Source: Ulva prolifera
Taxonomy: Eukaryota; Chlorophyta; Ulvophyceae; Ulvales; Ulvaceae
Length of the DNA: 64,000 nt
Direction: 5' to 3'
Assembly: GCA_023078555.1 (NCBI GenBank)
Contig: CM041199.1
Span: 8,127,315-8,191,314 of the forward strand
Shown here: positions 1 through 10,944 of the stretch, piece after piece
Layout of the letters: each line of letters starts with the position of its first letter
Position numbering within the stretch: the first letter of the stretch is position 1
Position numbers and translations under genes: made by a program
Notes under the pieces: model-generated
What the model was told of the DNA's origin: nothing
The model's database searches: none
The model's input: only the letters and a program-made list of their open reading frames with translations

Positions 1-11
1 CGTGCATGACT

Positions 12-139
12 CGTGCAAGGAGTGCTTGGGGATGCAGTGGACATGCTTGGGGAGTGCTCGGGGATGCAGTGGACATGCTTGGGGAGTGCTTGGGGAGTGC
101 TTGGGGATGCTTGGGGATGCTTGGGGATGCAGTGGACAT
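12..139. repeat. Degenerate minisatellite
   Basis: Short units built from GCTTGGGGATGC, AGTGGACATGC and GCTTGGGGAGT alternate irregularly across the start of the window. Several frames stay open through it, which is a by-product of the repeat and not evidence of a gene. It lies downstream of the permease fragment on the minus strand, where the missing 3' exons of that gene would be expected. Confidence 0.85.
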
Positions 140-737
140 GCCGACTGCACAACGCCATTTCGAGCTGTTGGATGTCCTGGGAGCTGCAGGTTCATGGACG
201 AGGACACTATGGATTGACACCCCTGCCGCTGTGTGGCTCTACACAGTCATCAGCTGGAGTCACAGCTTGCGCCCACAAATGGTATCGGTGCGAGAGCTTT
301 GGCTCGAATGGGCGGCTGTGCAGGCAGCACCGCGGTGTGGTGCACCGGGGGTTTGAGTTGCGAGGCAGCCACGTCATGCACGGGGAGCCTGTGCATCTGA
401 TTCATTCGTGCGAGACCATGTGAACCGCAACAGCGTGCGCTGCTCGGCCACGCTGCTGATGGTTGCCGGGAGTGAGCTGAGTCATTTTGACATCCACTTG
501 TTAAAGCACACATGGCTGGCAGAAGCGTGTGATCAAAGTGACCTGATGGACAGGGTCGCATGAATCTTGCCGACAGTAGGGAAAGCATGGAGGACGTGGC
601 ATGATGCGGTAATGTTGGCAAGGTCATTGCGACCCTGATTTGTGTGTGGGCTGATACAGAGCACGTGCTGGCGTGATGGTGAACAATTCACGGGCACGAC
701 TGGGACTGAAGAGGCATGCTTTGACATGGGAGCGCAC

Positions 738-1211
738 TTTGAAGTCCAAGCCACTGTAAGCCCAGGCACAAAGATCTCCAGGTACTTCACAAACATGATC
801 GGATACAAGGCGTTGTCAGTCACCCCGCTGACCCACGAAAACAGCCCCTCCAGAAATCCGAAGAATGGCCCAAATGCGGACTCTACCCACACCACATACC
901 CCGAATTTTCCGGAAACGCTGTGGCGAGCTCGGCACAGATGAGCGCCTCAGGTATGCTCCATATGAAGGGCAGGAACACGAAACCCAGGATGGCCAGCAG
1001 CGGCCCTGCCGCCTTGACTGCATCCTGTAGACAAGCGGGCCATTGCATCGTAACATCAAAGGCAAACTATGATGGCCTTCTGACAGCTGCCGTACAGCGT
1101 TTTGAGGAGGATGCATAGGCGACTGAGCAGTGGATGCCATACCTCAGTCCCGAAAGGGCCTCCTGCCACCTCCAGGAAAATCAAGCTGATGAGACCGCAG
1201 AGTCCTAGGTG
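738..1211 (-). CDS. Amino-acid/polyamine permease (APC superfamily), 5' fragment
   Basis: Two minus-strand exons, 1211-1143 and 1024-738, join in phase 0 (GAG|gtatgg to ctacag|GAT). They encode the first membrane spans of an APC-superfamily permease closest to the plant PUT/LAT polyamine uptake carriers. The first exon carries [10 protein letters not shown], the TM1 substrate-binding bend of the family. The second carries [19 protein letters not shown] and later [10 protein letters not shown], both typical of PUT proteins. Family members have about 12 spans and 450-500 residues; only about 118 residues are visible. I find neither the N-terminal exon nor any later exon. The next donor is probably AA|gtgcgc at 737, so the rest may lie beyond position 1 across a long intron, or the gene may be truncated. 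In vivo function is therefore uncertain; the family assignment is firm. Confidence 0.72.
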
Positions 1212-2136
1212 CTGCTTATGTGTCATATGCCGTGCAGAAGCTGCAGCAGAGTATTGGCTGCTCGTGCCGAGTAGTTGCCCGCTCATGACGACTGCACAGT
1301 GATCTCCACTACTTCCAACACCTGTGTCGCCCCTGGAGCCACGATTTGCAACCACAGGAGCTAGTAGACGTCATCGAGTTTGTGTGCGCCTCTCGGGAGT
1401 TGCATCAATACAGCCTGGCCACGCCGGTTGCGTAGACATGGCCGCACGAGAAAACAGCTGGATTCGGTCCAACCTATACGTCACTGAGACTAAGCCTTGA
1501 TCAACTCAGAGAAATGCGGCATTAACGCATCGTTTACTGCTATCTCCGACTTTTCAGAAGCTGCTGCGAACGATGTGCTCGAGCCACGGACATGCATGCC
1601 CGCGATGCTCCCACGCAGAGTCGTGCGTCGGGCCAACTGAGTCTTTCAGCCATCAGTTGACGTCCTTTGACAACGACAGTCTACATTTGTGATCTGCCTT
1701 CTGGCAGAAATTTGGCTGTCTGTTTGTTGTGCCCAACACTTGTGGAACACTCGTGTCGCCCAGCACTCGTGAAACATTGAAACGAGGTCTCCAACGCAAA
1801 CACACCGGTAGGGAAGATACGCACTAATTTGACATACGGCATTACGCTCGAACTGCAAAAGGATGGCGGAAGAGGGCGATGTGCCGGTGTGACATATCGC
1901 CCGCTCCACTAAATGTTTCAGGATTATACTCTACAAGTTTCCAGGTTGACAGTTTTGGCAACGTATGACTCGAGATGTAGGTATGGAATGACGCAGAAAA
2001 TGAGAATCCTGGCCCCTTCAGTGAGCAAGGAAAGCCAAACGGGGCGGTACGGTTGTTCCGTGCACGCTGTGACGGTCAATGATGGCAGTGATATGCTTCC
2101 CGAATATCACATACGTGCCTCTCAGCTCTCGATGAC
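1212..2136. other. Intergenic, no gene recognised
   Basis: The missing first exon of the permease (minus) and any 5' exon of the MORN gene (plus) would lie here, but no segment is convincing. No repeat was noticed. Confidence 0.4.
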
Positions 2137-2703
2137 ATGCAGGGTGTCCTTACGTATCCAGCACCTCCTCAGGAGGACGATGATAGTGAAGAGAAGCAAC
2201 CTGAGACTTACGCTGGCACCATGGTCGAGGGTGTCCGCATGGGAAAAGGCAAGTACACATGGCCTGATAGCTCTTCCTATGAGGGAGAGTATCAAGGCGG
2301 CAGTAGGCATGGGAAAGGCACCATGAAGTTCGCCAATGGCACCAGCATCACTGGAGACTTTGTCAATGGAACACTCAATGGAACTGCCCTGGTGAAGTTT
2401 CCAAACGGTGATGTGTACAAGGGTGGCTATGAAAAGGGGCTAAAACATGGTCAAGGCTGCTACCACTTTGCCAAGTTCCAGTGTCAGTTCGTGGGTACGT
2501 TCGAAGCAGGTGCTTTCAGGCAAGGCCGCTGGATCCATCGGGATGGATCATATGTCAAGGGGGCTTTCGAACCGTCTGAGGGACAGCCTGAAAACTGTGT
2601 TCCGGTCGGCCCTGCCACACAATTTTTTGCCCGACCAAAGCTAATGCAGGCAGGGGAGTTTTCGAAGGCCGAGTGGGCTGGGGGCGAGATCACTGCAGCT
2701 TGA
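2137..2703 (+). CDS. Small MORN-repeat protein
   Basis: One open frame of 188 residues. After an acidic head (QEDDDSEEKQ, residues 12-21) come about five tandem MORN repeats of some 23 residues from residue 25 to 135. They show the family pattern Y-x-G-x-(Y/F)-x-x-G-x-x-H/N-G-x-G: YEGEYQGGSRHGKG, DFVNGTLNG and YKGGYEKGLKHGQG are the clearest. The tail is not repetitive. MORN proteins act as membrane-skeleton or axonemal scaffolds and sometimes bind phosphoinositides; which applies here cannot be told. The start is the first ATG after a possible acceptor (ctctcag, about 2124), so an upstream exon is possible. Third-position GC is moderate, unlike the GC-rich genes further right. Confidence 0.7.
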   Translation: MQGVLTYPAPPQEDDDSEEKQPETYAGTMVEGVRMGKGKYTWPDSSSYEGEYQGGSRHGKGTMKFANGTSITGDFVNGTLNGTALVKFPNGDVYKGGYEKGLKHGQGCYHFAKFQCQFVGTFEAGAFRQGRWIHRDGSYVKGAFEPSEGQPENCVPVGPATQFFARPKLMQAGEFSKAEWAGGEITAA

Positions 2704-4465
2704 AACCGACGCATATCTTTGGATCCAGGATTAGATCTTGGTGACTCCAGAATTGAATACACTTTGGTGTGCGAGCTTGGAATGCATCAGATGCAGCTGC
2801 CTGAGGGTGCTGCAAGTTGTTTACCAACATACAGCACAAAACCAATGCAGTGGAACGCGAAAATCGCATGCACGTCATGCTCACATCTTGGCACATACGT
2901 GTGAATTGCAGTGCGAGTCGCAGTGATCCTGGAAGCGTATCGCCTTTTCCATCGTGCCTTTTCAGGTGCATTACTGTCAAGAGCAGAGCATGTTGAATAA
3001 TTTTGCTTAAATTACGTCTGCCCCGAATGTTCCACCGCGTCAACGACAAACAATATCAGATAATGTTGCAGCATACCAGTGATTACCTTTGACTCGTGGC
3101 CTGCGCACATCACACGGCGCTGCCATGTCCACTGCATGTGGGAACGTCGTCATTTGTAAAGGAGGTTTGGCTGGTGAATATGTGATTGCTGATATGGATA
3201 TTCCAAGAAGTATCACATGGTGACATAGGGCAGCATGGGGAGCAATTCGTGTGCCCGGAGGAGCATCTTGCATGCGTTGTCTTGGCAGCATTCCAACGCG
3301 ACACTCCCGCAAATACAAGGAGATCGGCCGCGGTCATATTTGCAAATCCAAGTGTAGGATCATGCGTTTACACGTCTCCGACCCATCGCCAAAGCATGGG
3401 ATCTCAACAGGACGTGGAGAATGCTGACCTAGATGTGATCGCTGACCCCGATGTGATCTCGCGGCAGAACAAAAAATTGTATCGTTGCAGATATAACCAT
3501 CAAGATGATCATACAAATGTGGTTCTGGTAATGAACACGAATGCAGCGAGACCGGGGAGCAGCACCAACAACCACATGAAGGCGAACGACCACATCTCAT
3601 GCGAGACGGTCGCATGTAAAACTTGCAATCTGTTCTACAGCTGCCATTAATTTAGGTGGTTTTGCCGAACGCTCCCGGGTCGCAGCTCACGTGAGCAGGG
3701 CATGCGATGCACCTGCTAGGAAGGTCGCGATCTAGGTCTGGCGATGTGCGGGAACAATTCAAACCACCATGCAGGCTCTGGGCAACATCGACCCCGATAC
3801 GACCCGCAACCCATCGCCTGCCAATAAATACGAATTTTAGCCTCCTTAGATGCATTTCCATGTACATGCGACGTCCGGCGTACAAATTGTGGACAAGTGG
3901 CATTGCGGTACGCACCGATCGAGCGCGATTACACTCTGAACAGTAACACCGGCGTCATCACGCTGTCTGTACGCCATCGGCAGCGAGCACCATAACACAA
4001 ACATGGTACGACACCAAAATGTCGCCATTATTGATCTACCTGTGGTGTCTAAGCCTGTAGCCGCGTGCACATGCGATCGGCTGTGGCTCGAATTCACAAG
4101 TGCTGTCGCACCTACAGGCACGCAGAGAGCTCTCCAGGCGGCCCCGGCAGTGACAGCTGCAAGATTCTTTGGAGGCCGATGTCCAGTTCCCTTCCGCACC
4201 AGAAGATGCAGGACTCCTACGAGGTAACAAGGAGACTAGGCCATCATATCGCTATCTCATTTCCTGATAATATCCAAACAGCAAGCCTAAGATATGGGAT
4301 CAGGTGCAGCCCCACCACGTCTACCATGGCCAAACCTCGGCCATCTTAAACAACAACTGTGTGCAATTCATGAACAAATCCCCGGAAAAGAAAACCGGAT
4401 CATAACACCGCCGCATATGGAGACACCCTTGATCCCGCCATGTTCACACCCATTCGGATGTACAT
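2704..4465. other. Intergenic, no gene recognised
   Basis: Open frames on both strands are short, rich in Cys, His and Arg, and lack domain features. Nothing can be supported here. Confidence 0.4.
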
Positions 4466-4777
4466 ATGCCACCCGTCAGTGATGACGATGCAGGAGACGC
4501 AGCGCTGTGGGCGATGGCCGCGGTGGGGGCGGCCGTCCTGCTGGGGGCCCTCGCCTGGGCGGCCAGGTCATGCGCGCTGTGCTGCCGCCTCTCCGGCTCC
4601 AGCGTGCACCAAGCCACAGCACACAGCACAGAGCATGCGTCGGACGGCGACGCCGAGGCCGGTGCGGCATACCACCACCTTGCAACATGCATGCCGGCCC
4701 TTGCAACACGCATGCCGGCCTTGCAACACGCATGCCGGCCCTTGCAACACGCATGCCGGCCATGCTGTGCACTGTGA
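4466..4777 (+). CDS. Possible small single-span membrane protein
   Basis: A 103-residue frame starting MPPVSDDDAG. An acidic head is followed by an Ala/Val/Leu segment (about residues 14-33, AMAAVGAAVLLGALAWAA) that could span a membrane, then a Cys/Arg-rich SCALCCRLS stretch. The last third is encoded by the 20/21-bp tandem repeat at 4679-4761, so the C-terminus is low complexity. Codon use is as GC-rich as the confident genes. I recognise no family, and there is no splice or neighbour support. It may be one exon of a larger gene or a chance frame. Confidence 0.3.
   Translation: MPPVSDDDAGDAALWAMAAVGAAVLLGALAWAARSCALCCRLSGSSVHQATAHSTEHASDGDAEAGAAYHHLATCMPALATRMPALQHACRPLQHACRPCCAL
4679..4761. 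repeat. Tandem repeat, 20/21 bp x 4
   Basis: Four near-identical copies of CTTGCAACACGCATGCCGGC(C). Copy one has T for C in CATGC, and copy two lacks one C. Each unit carries GCATGC. Confidence 0.9.
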
Positions 4778-4791
4778 TATAGTACATTACG

Positions 4792-4823
4792 CACCAGCAT
4801 GCCTTACGTAAGGCATGCTGGTG
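4792..4823. repeat. Perfect 32-bp palindrome
   Basis: The arm CACCAGCATGCCTTAC is followed directly by its reverse complement, centred on TACGTA. There is no spacer. It abuts a second, longer palindrome. Confidence 0.9.
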
Positions 4824-4904
4824 ACAGACCATATGACCAAGTCCGTGTGTTCAACAAAAATGTACATTTGTGTTGAACACACGGACTTGGTCCTATGGTG
4901 TGTC
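4823..4904. repeat. Near-perfect palindrome of about 80 bp
   Basis: Two arms of about 40 bases meet at TGTACA (4861-4866). The core ACCAAGTCCGTGTGTTCAAC is exactly complementary to GTTGAACACACGGACTTGGT, with only a few mismatches further out. The transcript could fold into a long hairpin. No gene, transposase or poly-T tract adjoins it. Confidence 0.88.
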
Positions 4905-5084
4905 CTTATGACTGCAGCCGTGGGACCGTTGGCATGCATGCACTGCCGTGTGAGCTGAACTCGAGCGGACTCATGCGACGGGGGCCGCCCTGACCACTGA
5001 GGGCGCCTGTAGCAGCCTAGGAGCTCACAGCTTCCTGTAGATGTGTATATACTGTACTCAATTAAGTCCATCGACATCGAGGGC

Positions 5085-5223
5085 AGCGTTGCATGGGGTT
5101 TAGGTCGAAAATTTCAAATCTTTGTTGGGTCACTCACCTCGAAAAATCATGATAAAGTATACCTGGCTGAGTACCTATCGATCGCTCTATAGAAAACCGA
5201 GCGTTACGCTTTACATGTCGATG
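5085..5223. repeat. Dispersed AT-rich repeat, copy 1
   Basis: This block matches 61419-61542 in the same orientation. Shared blocks include CAGCGT, CATGGGGT, TTGGGTCA, GCTGAGTACCT and TTACATGTCGA, in the same order and with small indels. It is clearly AT-richer than its surroundings. It has no coding capacity and no obvious inverted ends; a short non-autonomous element is the likeliest explanation. Confidence 0.75.
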
Positions 5224-7168
5224 CAATTATATTTAGTACAGTATAATACTCAAGCTCGCGTAACATGTAGCATGAGCGTAAGGCCTTTGTTGCATGGCCG
5301 GAGCGGGGGCCCTGTGCGCGTGGCTGAGACCGCTTCCATGATCGTCTGAGTTGCCGACGCTGCGCGGTGCACATGTACATGCACCATGCATGCAGCGGCG
5401 CAGGCGAGGACCTGGCCCGTGTCCCTCCGACCTGCGCTCGAGACATTCTGTGATGTTGCAAGTACATGGGTCCAATGGGTTGAGGACGGATTAAAAGCTA
5501 CCCCCTCCGTTTCAGGAGGTCGTGGGTTCGATTCTGCGTGCGCTTTGGGGAATCGAAACGGCCGTACGTGACCACCTCGCTTAGCACAGGAGGAGGCCCT
5601 GTGAGTTGCGTACGGTCGTCTGAGGGGGGTTTCCAGGTGGTTTACCCCTTCGGCATATGTGGTCCCGTTAACTCGGAGTTGTCAATGTCCAATAGGATAC
5701 GGCTCAGTAAATTTATATTTACTTTACTTTTACATAGGCCTCACTGGCAGAATTCGAAACCTGATTAACCTTGCACCTCGACTCGATGGCACTCGTAAAA
5801 TGAATTGACCAGGCTCGTTCCACAGTAGTGCCTGAATGCTGAACCCGACCGGTGCTATTACGGCCCGGAGCAGCACTATACATGCATGCAGGCCATGCAC
5901 AAGAGGGAGCGCCGGAATCTGACGCCACCCGCAAGGGATGTCCAGCCGTGGTGATACAAGTGGCCTGTGAGATGCCGGATGGCGCCGTCACCATCGCTGT
6001 GCGCACCACCTCGGTCGACCTGGGCGTGGGCGAATCTCAGGGAGCTACAGAGGTCGATGGGGGTGGCAGCGGTGGAGGAGGCCTGCCAGAAGGCGGGCTC
6101 TGTGGACTGGACAGCTAACGTCATCGGTACCAATGTGAATTATTGCTCCGTTTAGTATGGATATGTGGATTACTTATATGTGCTGGTGGCACTGGAGGAT
6201 ATGGCCAATTGAAACCAGATCGTCTTCGGTTTTCTTTGCTGGAGCAAGGGGCCAGAGTGATCTGGTCCTGGCCGCACTCGGTCGCGTGTGGCTGTGGTGC
6301 TACAATCCAAAGAGTGGGTGTGTTTGTGATTTGTGCGTTTGGGTGCAACTGGATTGTGTGTCCTTGCTAGCTGCCTGCAGGAAGTAAAAGCTGGATTGGC
6401 TGTTGTTACAGATGTATACTTGATGCGTTGGGAAGCATGGGCTCCTGAGCGAATAATGTCCGAGACATGGCATTTAGGTGAGTGAGTGATAGCTGTAGGA
6501 CGATGTTCCTAGCGCCATGTACCCTACATGTAGGAGCAGGGCAGAGACATCATTTAGAGTGTGTGAGGGCTTGTATCGGGTCTGTGGACCGATCTGGCAT
6601 CTCCGGACAGCTCCATGAGATAGTTGTGGCGAAGGACACCAACGCGGCCCGAACGGCAACAGGCGGGATGTGTCTCGCGACAATCACTCATACCGCGACA
6701 AGCTCATGGCGCCTGCCTTGATGATGATATCAGAGACAATCACTCATGCCGCTGCATAAATTTTCTCGGTTGTAGCGTGGCTGTAATTAGCGTATTTGAC
6801 AAGCTGTCTCTTCGTCCGTGTTCGTTGAACTTGGCTGTCTACAATGCTCAGAGGGAAGGCAGCGATCGATCTACAAGTTGAATGAAGTGAGCTCGAAGCA
6901 TTGACATGGCTGCTACACGGCATCTGGTCAGCCTGGTCCTATCAAACAGGTGCTCGATAGTCCCCTCGGTGCTTGCTGTTGCTTGTCCAACGATCATGCC
7001 TCCGAGGTAGAGGTGGATGCAGATTTGTATATGCATCATGTCTTCCCTATGGTAAGGACTTCATCCCGGTAGAGCCAGTGAAGCATCTGTTTCAATCCAG
7101 CAGCAAGGACCTACCTGCTGGTGCGCCCCGTGTCGTAGATGCGGCCTACATAACCTAAAACTTGTCAG
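5224..7168. other. Intergenic, no gene recognised
   Basis: The region has mixed composition and no frame with domain features. GGGTTCGATTC at 5524-5534 resembles a tRNA B-box but does not fold into a tRNA. An exon of the downstream uL18-like gene may lie near 7040-7130. Confidence 0.35.
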
Positions 7169-7425
7169 AGAATTATCAGTTTCGGATATTCTGGCACGAG
7201 TCGACCTGTGAACTATTCGAGGCTTCACGTTTAGTGATTGCAGACATGTTCAAGCCCAAGCTGAACAAAGCTGACAAAGAAGCCTGCTCCATTGTAGCAG
7301 CTGACTTTGCGAAGAAACTGAAAGAGTACGGGATCACGCATGTGCAGCTACAAGGCAAGCATAGGTATCATGGTCGAGTGAAATCATTCATAGATTCGTT
7401 GAGGCAAGGGGGGATCAAGTGCTAG
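7169..7425 (+). CDS. uL18-like organellar ribosomal protein, C-terminal exon
   Basis: An 85-residue segment opens after the acceptor cttgtcag and runs to TAG. Its second half follows the C-terminal core of ribosomal protein uL18: a helix (ADFAKKLKEYGI), a strand (HVQLQG), then RYHGRVKSFIDSLRQGGIK, which mirrors the bacterial and organellar YHGRVKALADAAREGG signature. The first half (FRIFWHESTCELFEAS) is less typical and suggests a mitochondrial rather than plastid form. uL18 binds 5S rRNA in bacterial-type large subunits. No upstream exon or initiator ATG was identified, so this is a partial model. The name rests on the signature alone. Confidence 0.5.
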
Positions 7426-8489
7426 CGTACATGTTGTGGTGGATGTGGCACTGAAACGTGCTGTGGCACTGCATATCTTTCTGCGGTGTCGCAGGTTTGG
7501 GTGTGGATGCATGGCGACCGCGCTGATGCTTTCGCCCTTGCAGACCTTGTGGCAAACGATTTCGAAATCCGGATAGAGAGTCTCCTGTAGGGAAAACTCT
7601 ACTTTTCACTCACGCTGCAACCAAACATCGGTGAAAATCGTATGTGGATGCCGGATGAGTGAGGTATCACTCTAGGTGGTGCGAGCTTGCGTTGTGATGG
7701 CACAGTCAATGCACATGACAAGCCTTCATCATGCGGTTAGCATTGCAGCAGGCCAGTCTATTCTGTGAGGCGGATCCGTCAGCCTCATGGACGGAGCCAC
7801 AAGTCACCAAGAGCATGCTAGCTGTTCTCAACTTCCACATCCGCCTGATGTACAGTGTACTACGAGCTCCAGCATCACCCATGCTCACAGATGCACTCAT
7901 ACTGCAGCACAGCCCTTGTTGATATATCCAACAGTGTATGTATGTAGACTGCTGTACACCAGAGTGATCACGCTGCATGTGTGTGGTGCTGCACGTCCAC
8001 GAGACACCGCGATTCCCACATGCAATACGTCACCAAAGGCTTGGGTGCACTACTTTCCCGTAGTATGGTGTGTGTCAGTCTCCAGGCAGAGTCAGTACAC
8101 ACACTCTGTCGCGCCCGCTTGCTGCAGACATTATTCTTTGGTGATCACGTCCATTGCTGCCACTGTCCACAGCGTGACGCATGGCGACATGAAACGCCAT
8201 TGTTGCACTGCTGGCCAGGCACCACTGAGTCGGCTGCTCCTGTAGGCTGTGCTGCTCCAAACGTGGAGCATGGGGTTCGTGGTTCTGCAGCCCAATATCA
8301 TTGCGCTGATCCGTGATCACTTTGCCACTTCGTTCATGCCACCGCCTGTGACCGACACAATGCATACGCAGTCGTCCTTAGCGAAGAACTACATGCATGC
8401 ACCGCATGCGGGCAGCTCTACTCCCAGGCGCGTGCCAACCCACCGCTCCGCTAGCTCCCAACCGACGCCCGCTTTGGTTCCTCGCTCCT
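7426..8489. other. Intergenic, no gene recognised
   Basis: No supported frame. The 3' exons of the minus-strand repeat-bearing ORF at 8490-8972 could lie here, but none is evident. Confidence 0.35.
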
Positions 8490-8972
8490 CAACCCAGGCG
8501 GCGGCACGGCGTCGGTTGCCGCACTCCCCAGCCCGAGCGGCACCACGGCGCTCCTGGAGGTCGTCCCGGGCGGCACCACGGCGCTCCTGGAGGTCGTCCC
8601 GGGCGGCACCACGGCGCTCCTGGAGGTCGTCCCGGGCGGCACCACGGCGCTCCTGGAGATCGTCACGGGCGGCACAGCGGCGCTCCTGGAGGTCGTCCCG
8701 GCGGCATCATGCGCGGCTGCTGGGCCAAAGATGGATCGGCCACGGGTGTGGATGGCGGTGCGGGCGCTGCGGCGGGCGGTGGCGCCGACGCCGGCGGCGA
8801 TCTCGCGCACGCGCGAGTGCAGCTCCCCGTCAGCGATGCGTCGCCACGTCGCGGCGGGAACAACCAGCAGCAGCACCGTGGTGCCGAGGGCGCAGAAGGT
8901 GGAGATGGAGCACAGCACCGCATATGATCGCATGTCCCTGCACCCGGCGCCGTCGGCATCAGCGGTGTGCTG
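8490..8972 (-). CDS. Putative membrane protein with 11-residue repeats
   Basis: A minus-strand exon opens after gggtgcag. It encodes DMRSYAVLCSISTFC and a hydrophobic stretch ending LLLVVPAATW (a likely membrane span), then a basic amphipathic segment (ELHSRVREIAAGVGATARR). Next come five tandem copies of an 11-residue unit of the type TTSRSAVVPPG, encoded by the 33-bp DNA repeat at 8538-8702. The opposite strand is also open, so strand choice rests on the span, the acceptor and the regular Ser/Thr/Pro repeats. Hydrophobic minus-strand segments near 9640-9735 and 9810-9900 may be earlier exons, but the phases do not join cleanly. No family recognised. Ser/Pro repeats outside a membrane anchor recall algal wall glycoproteins, which is only an analogy. 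Confidence 0.35.
8538..8702. repeat. 33-bp tandem repeat x 5
   Basis: Five 33-bp units start at 8538, 8571, 8604, 8637 and 8670. The first three are almost identical; the last two carry a few changes. The period is a multiple of three, so the frames on both strands stay open. Confidence 0.93.
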
Positions 8973-10176
8973 CTGCATGCATGCACGGCTGCTGCGCAAA
9001 TCTACGACATCACCCCGCACGCTGCGCAATCCGCATCAGCAGCGGCATGTACCCGCGGACAGCTGCTGCTTTGTTTGTATGCACCACACGAGTTGTGGGT
9101 GCGGGGTGCCATCCGCAGCAAATCATTGTGAGAAGGGGCAACAGAGTGCTGTAGGACTCATGCATAGTATCGCATGGAGGATTCGCAGTGGCGGCGAAGC
9201 TGGGGGATGGACGGGGCCCCTCACCCCGGTCTCAGGCCGCAGGCCAACAGGCCGCAGGCCAACAACCACTCAAAACAGCGAAGGAGACACGACTGCTGCG
9301 TGATGCATCTCGCGCTCCCGCCACTTCACCATGTGCCAGCAATAGCCCGCCAGGTCAGATCACATCTGAAAATTGGTGTTGTGCCGCAAGTCGTAGCCCC
9401 ATTGGGATTCTGTGACGTCCTGCATTGCTTAGCATGCCTGACTGCGGCCAGGTGCCTGCTTGTGTTGCTGTTTAACTGCCCGGTCATGCGCAGCCGAGCA
9501 ATTGCTCGTTAAGACGTCTTAAGACCAGAGGCAACGTTGTGGTGGCCAAGGTGCGCATGCAATGCTAGCAAGTGTGGACGGCCGAGGAGGATGATCGCAT
9601 GCGAAGGAGGAGGGTGTGGGTAGCCCACCTGGACTCCTCAGCGCCAAGAGCTGCCAGCAGGTTGTGCTTGCAACATCCATGGACACCAGGACTGCACATG
9701 CAAACACCGCAGCCTCGCAGAGCAGCATGATGACCTCTAGAGCATGCTACTTCGTCAGATGTGACACGTTCTCGAGAGCGTGGGTGGGTGCCGTACAGGA
9801 GGACTAAGACAGCGGTCATGTCGAGGACTGAAGCTGTGGTGATAGCGGCGCCGGCGGCCCAATGCGCTGCACAGTTGCTGGAGGAGCGCCATGGACATTG
9901 CGTTGCCGAGCCGCTGCTGTGTTGAGCTGAGCGGAGGACGCGTTTGCCGAGGGCGAGGTCAGCGACGGGGTCTACGATGTGCATTCCGTTGGTGGCATGG
10001 CACGCTATCATGGACATTGGGGTCGTGCCACCTCAAGCGGTGAAAGGCATGGGATTAGTGATGTGATCGACCAGCAGCAGCTATGGTGCCTGCACTTCTA
10101 GATGACTGAAGATTGCGGTGCAGTAGACTTACCCAAAATGGACCAACAAAAAGATCACTGTTCCAAGGCCTAGTCG
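8973..10176. other. Possible minus-strand membrane-protein exons, unresolved
   Basis: Read on the minus strand, about 9735-9630 encodes a hydrophobic stretch (MLLCEAAVFACAVLVS) between a ctctag acceptor and a CCAG|gtgggc donor. About 9900-9810 encodes AAITTASVLDMTAVLVLL. They could be exons of the repeat-bearing membrane protein at 8490-8972 or of another gene. I could not join them without a weak donor. Confidence 0.25.
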
Positions 10177-10944
10177 TCACATCGTGGCTCTGCTGTCAGG
10201 ATGCTCTTGCACATTCTTGCAGATCACATATCCCAACGCAGTTTGTGCTGACATGCTGATTAGCAATAGCACTGCTGACCCTGGCATGCTGGGGTAAAAC
10301 TGGCCAATGGTCACATATTGTGGGACGCTAGAGCAAAACATGAGCAGGCCCTTACCATGATGAACAGGGCCATGGTTGTCAAGGTTGCGCTTTCAAACGG
10401 TAAGGGGATAAAGTTGCTACTCAGTGCAACAAGGACGACGACGGTGATGTAGTGTCCAGCAATAGTCACGGCAGGCTTCCATACACGTCCATACCAGGCT
10501 GATCTCAGCTCTTCCAAAGTGGATCTTAAGCTCCAAAGGATCCCTATAGTCACCTCCAAACCCATCATGATGAGTGTTGGGAAGAAGTACGGTGACCATC
10601 CAGTGCCGTAGCCAAGGACGAACATCTACACCGCGGAACACCTATCGGGGCTCAGTCACGCCTATGTCAGGCATTTCGCATACACAAAACCATGTTACAG
10701 CCAGCAATCAACCGAAATTACACATTGGCATTGTGATATTTAAGGACGGACGTCGTACAATCAACGCCAAAACAGCCCACGCGATTGGAAGAGCAACGAA
10801 CAGCACGAACCAGGCGGAAGATCCCCTTTCTTGCAGATCGCTTTCATCAAGCCCTAAAATCCCGCATGACGTTGTCACTCTCTTGGATACACAGGACACT
10901 CCTGCAGCACTTTGCGAATGCACCGGTGTTTTGTCAGCCATCTC
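10177..10944 (-). CDS. Multi-span membrane protein of unknown family
   Basis: Three minus-strand exons. The first starts at ATG 10944 (MADKTPVHSQ) and ends in a hydrophobic span (WFVLFVALPIAWAVLALI). The second, about 10627-10356, encodes FFPTLIMMGLEVTIGILWSL and ITVVVLVALSS. The third, 10299-10177, encodes YPSMPGSAVLLLISMSAQTA and ends ATM-stop. Intron 2 is 56 bases (ATG|gtaagg to ggccag), phase 0 on both sides, and clean. The junction of exons 1 and 2 is less sure: the only phase-0 donor I see is ATT|gtacga near 10759. Four to five membrane spans and about 200 residues are predicted. No signal peptide or known motif is visible, so no function is offered. Confidence 0.5.

Noticed and set aside
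5524-5534. tRNA B-box-like GGGTTCGATTC, also at 30827
   Set aside because: No acceptor, D or T stem could be formed around either site, so neither a tRNA nor a clear tRNA-derived SINE can be claimed.
8490-8972. Resemblance of the minus-strand span and repeats to nematode cuticle collagen
   Set aside because: There is no Gly-X-Y periodicity, and the likeness is only a span followed by Pro-bearing repeats.
8397-9154. Plus-strand Arg/Ser-rich frames over the 33-bp repeat
   Set aside because: They are composition effects of the repeat, with no start context, splice support or family.
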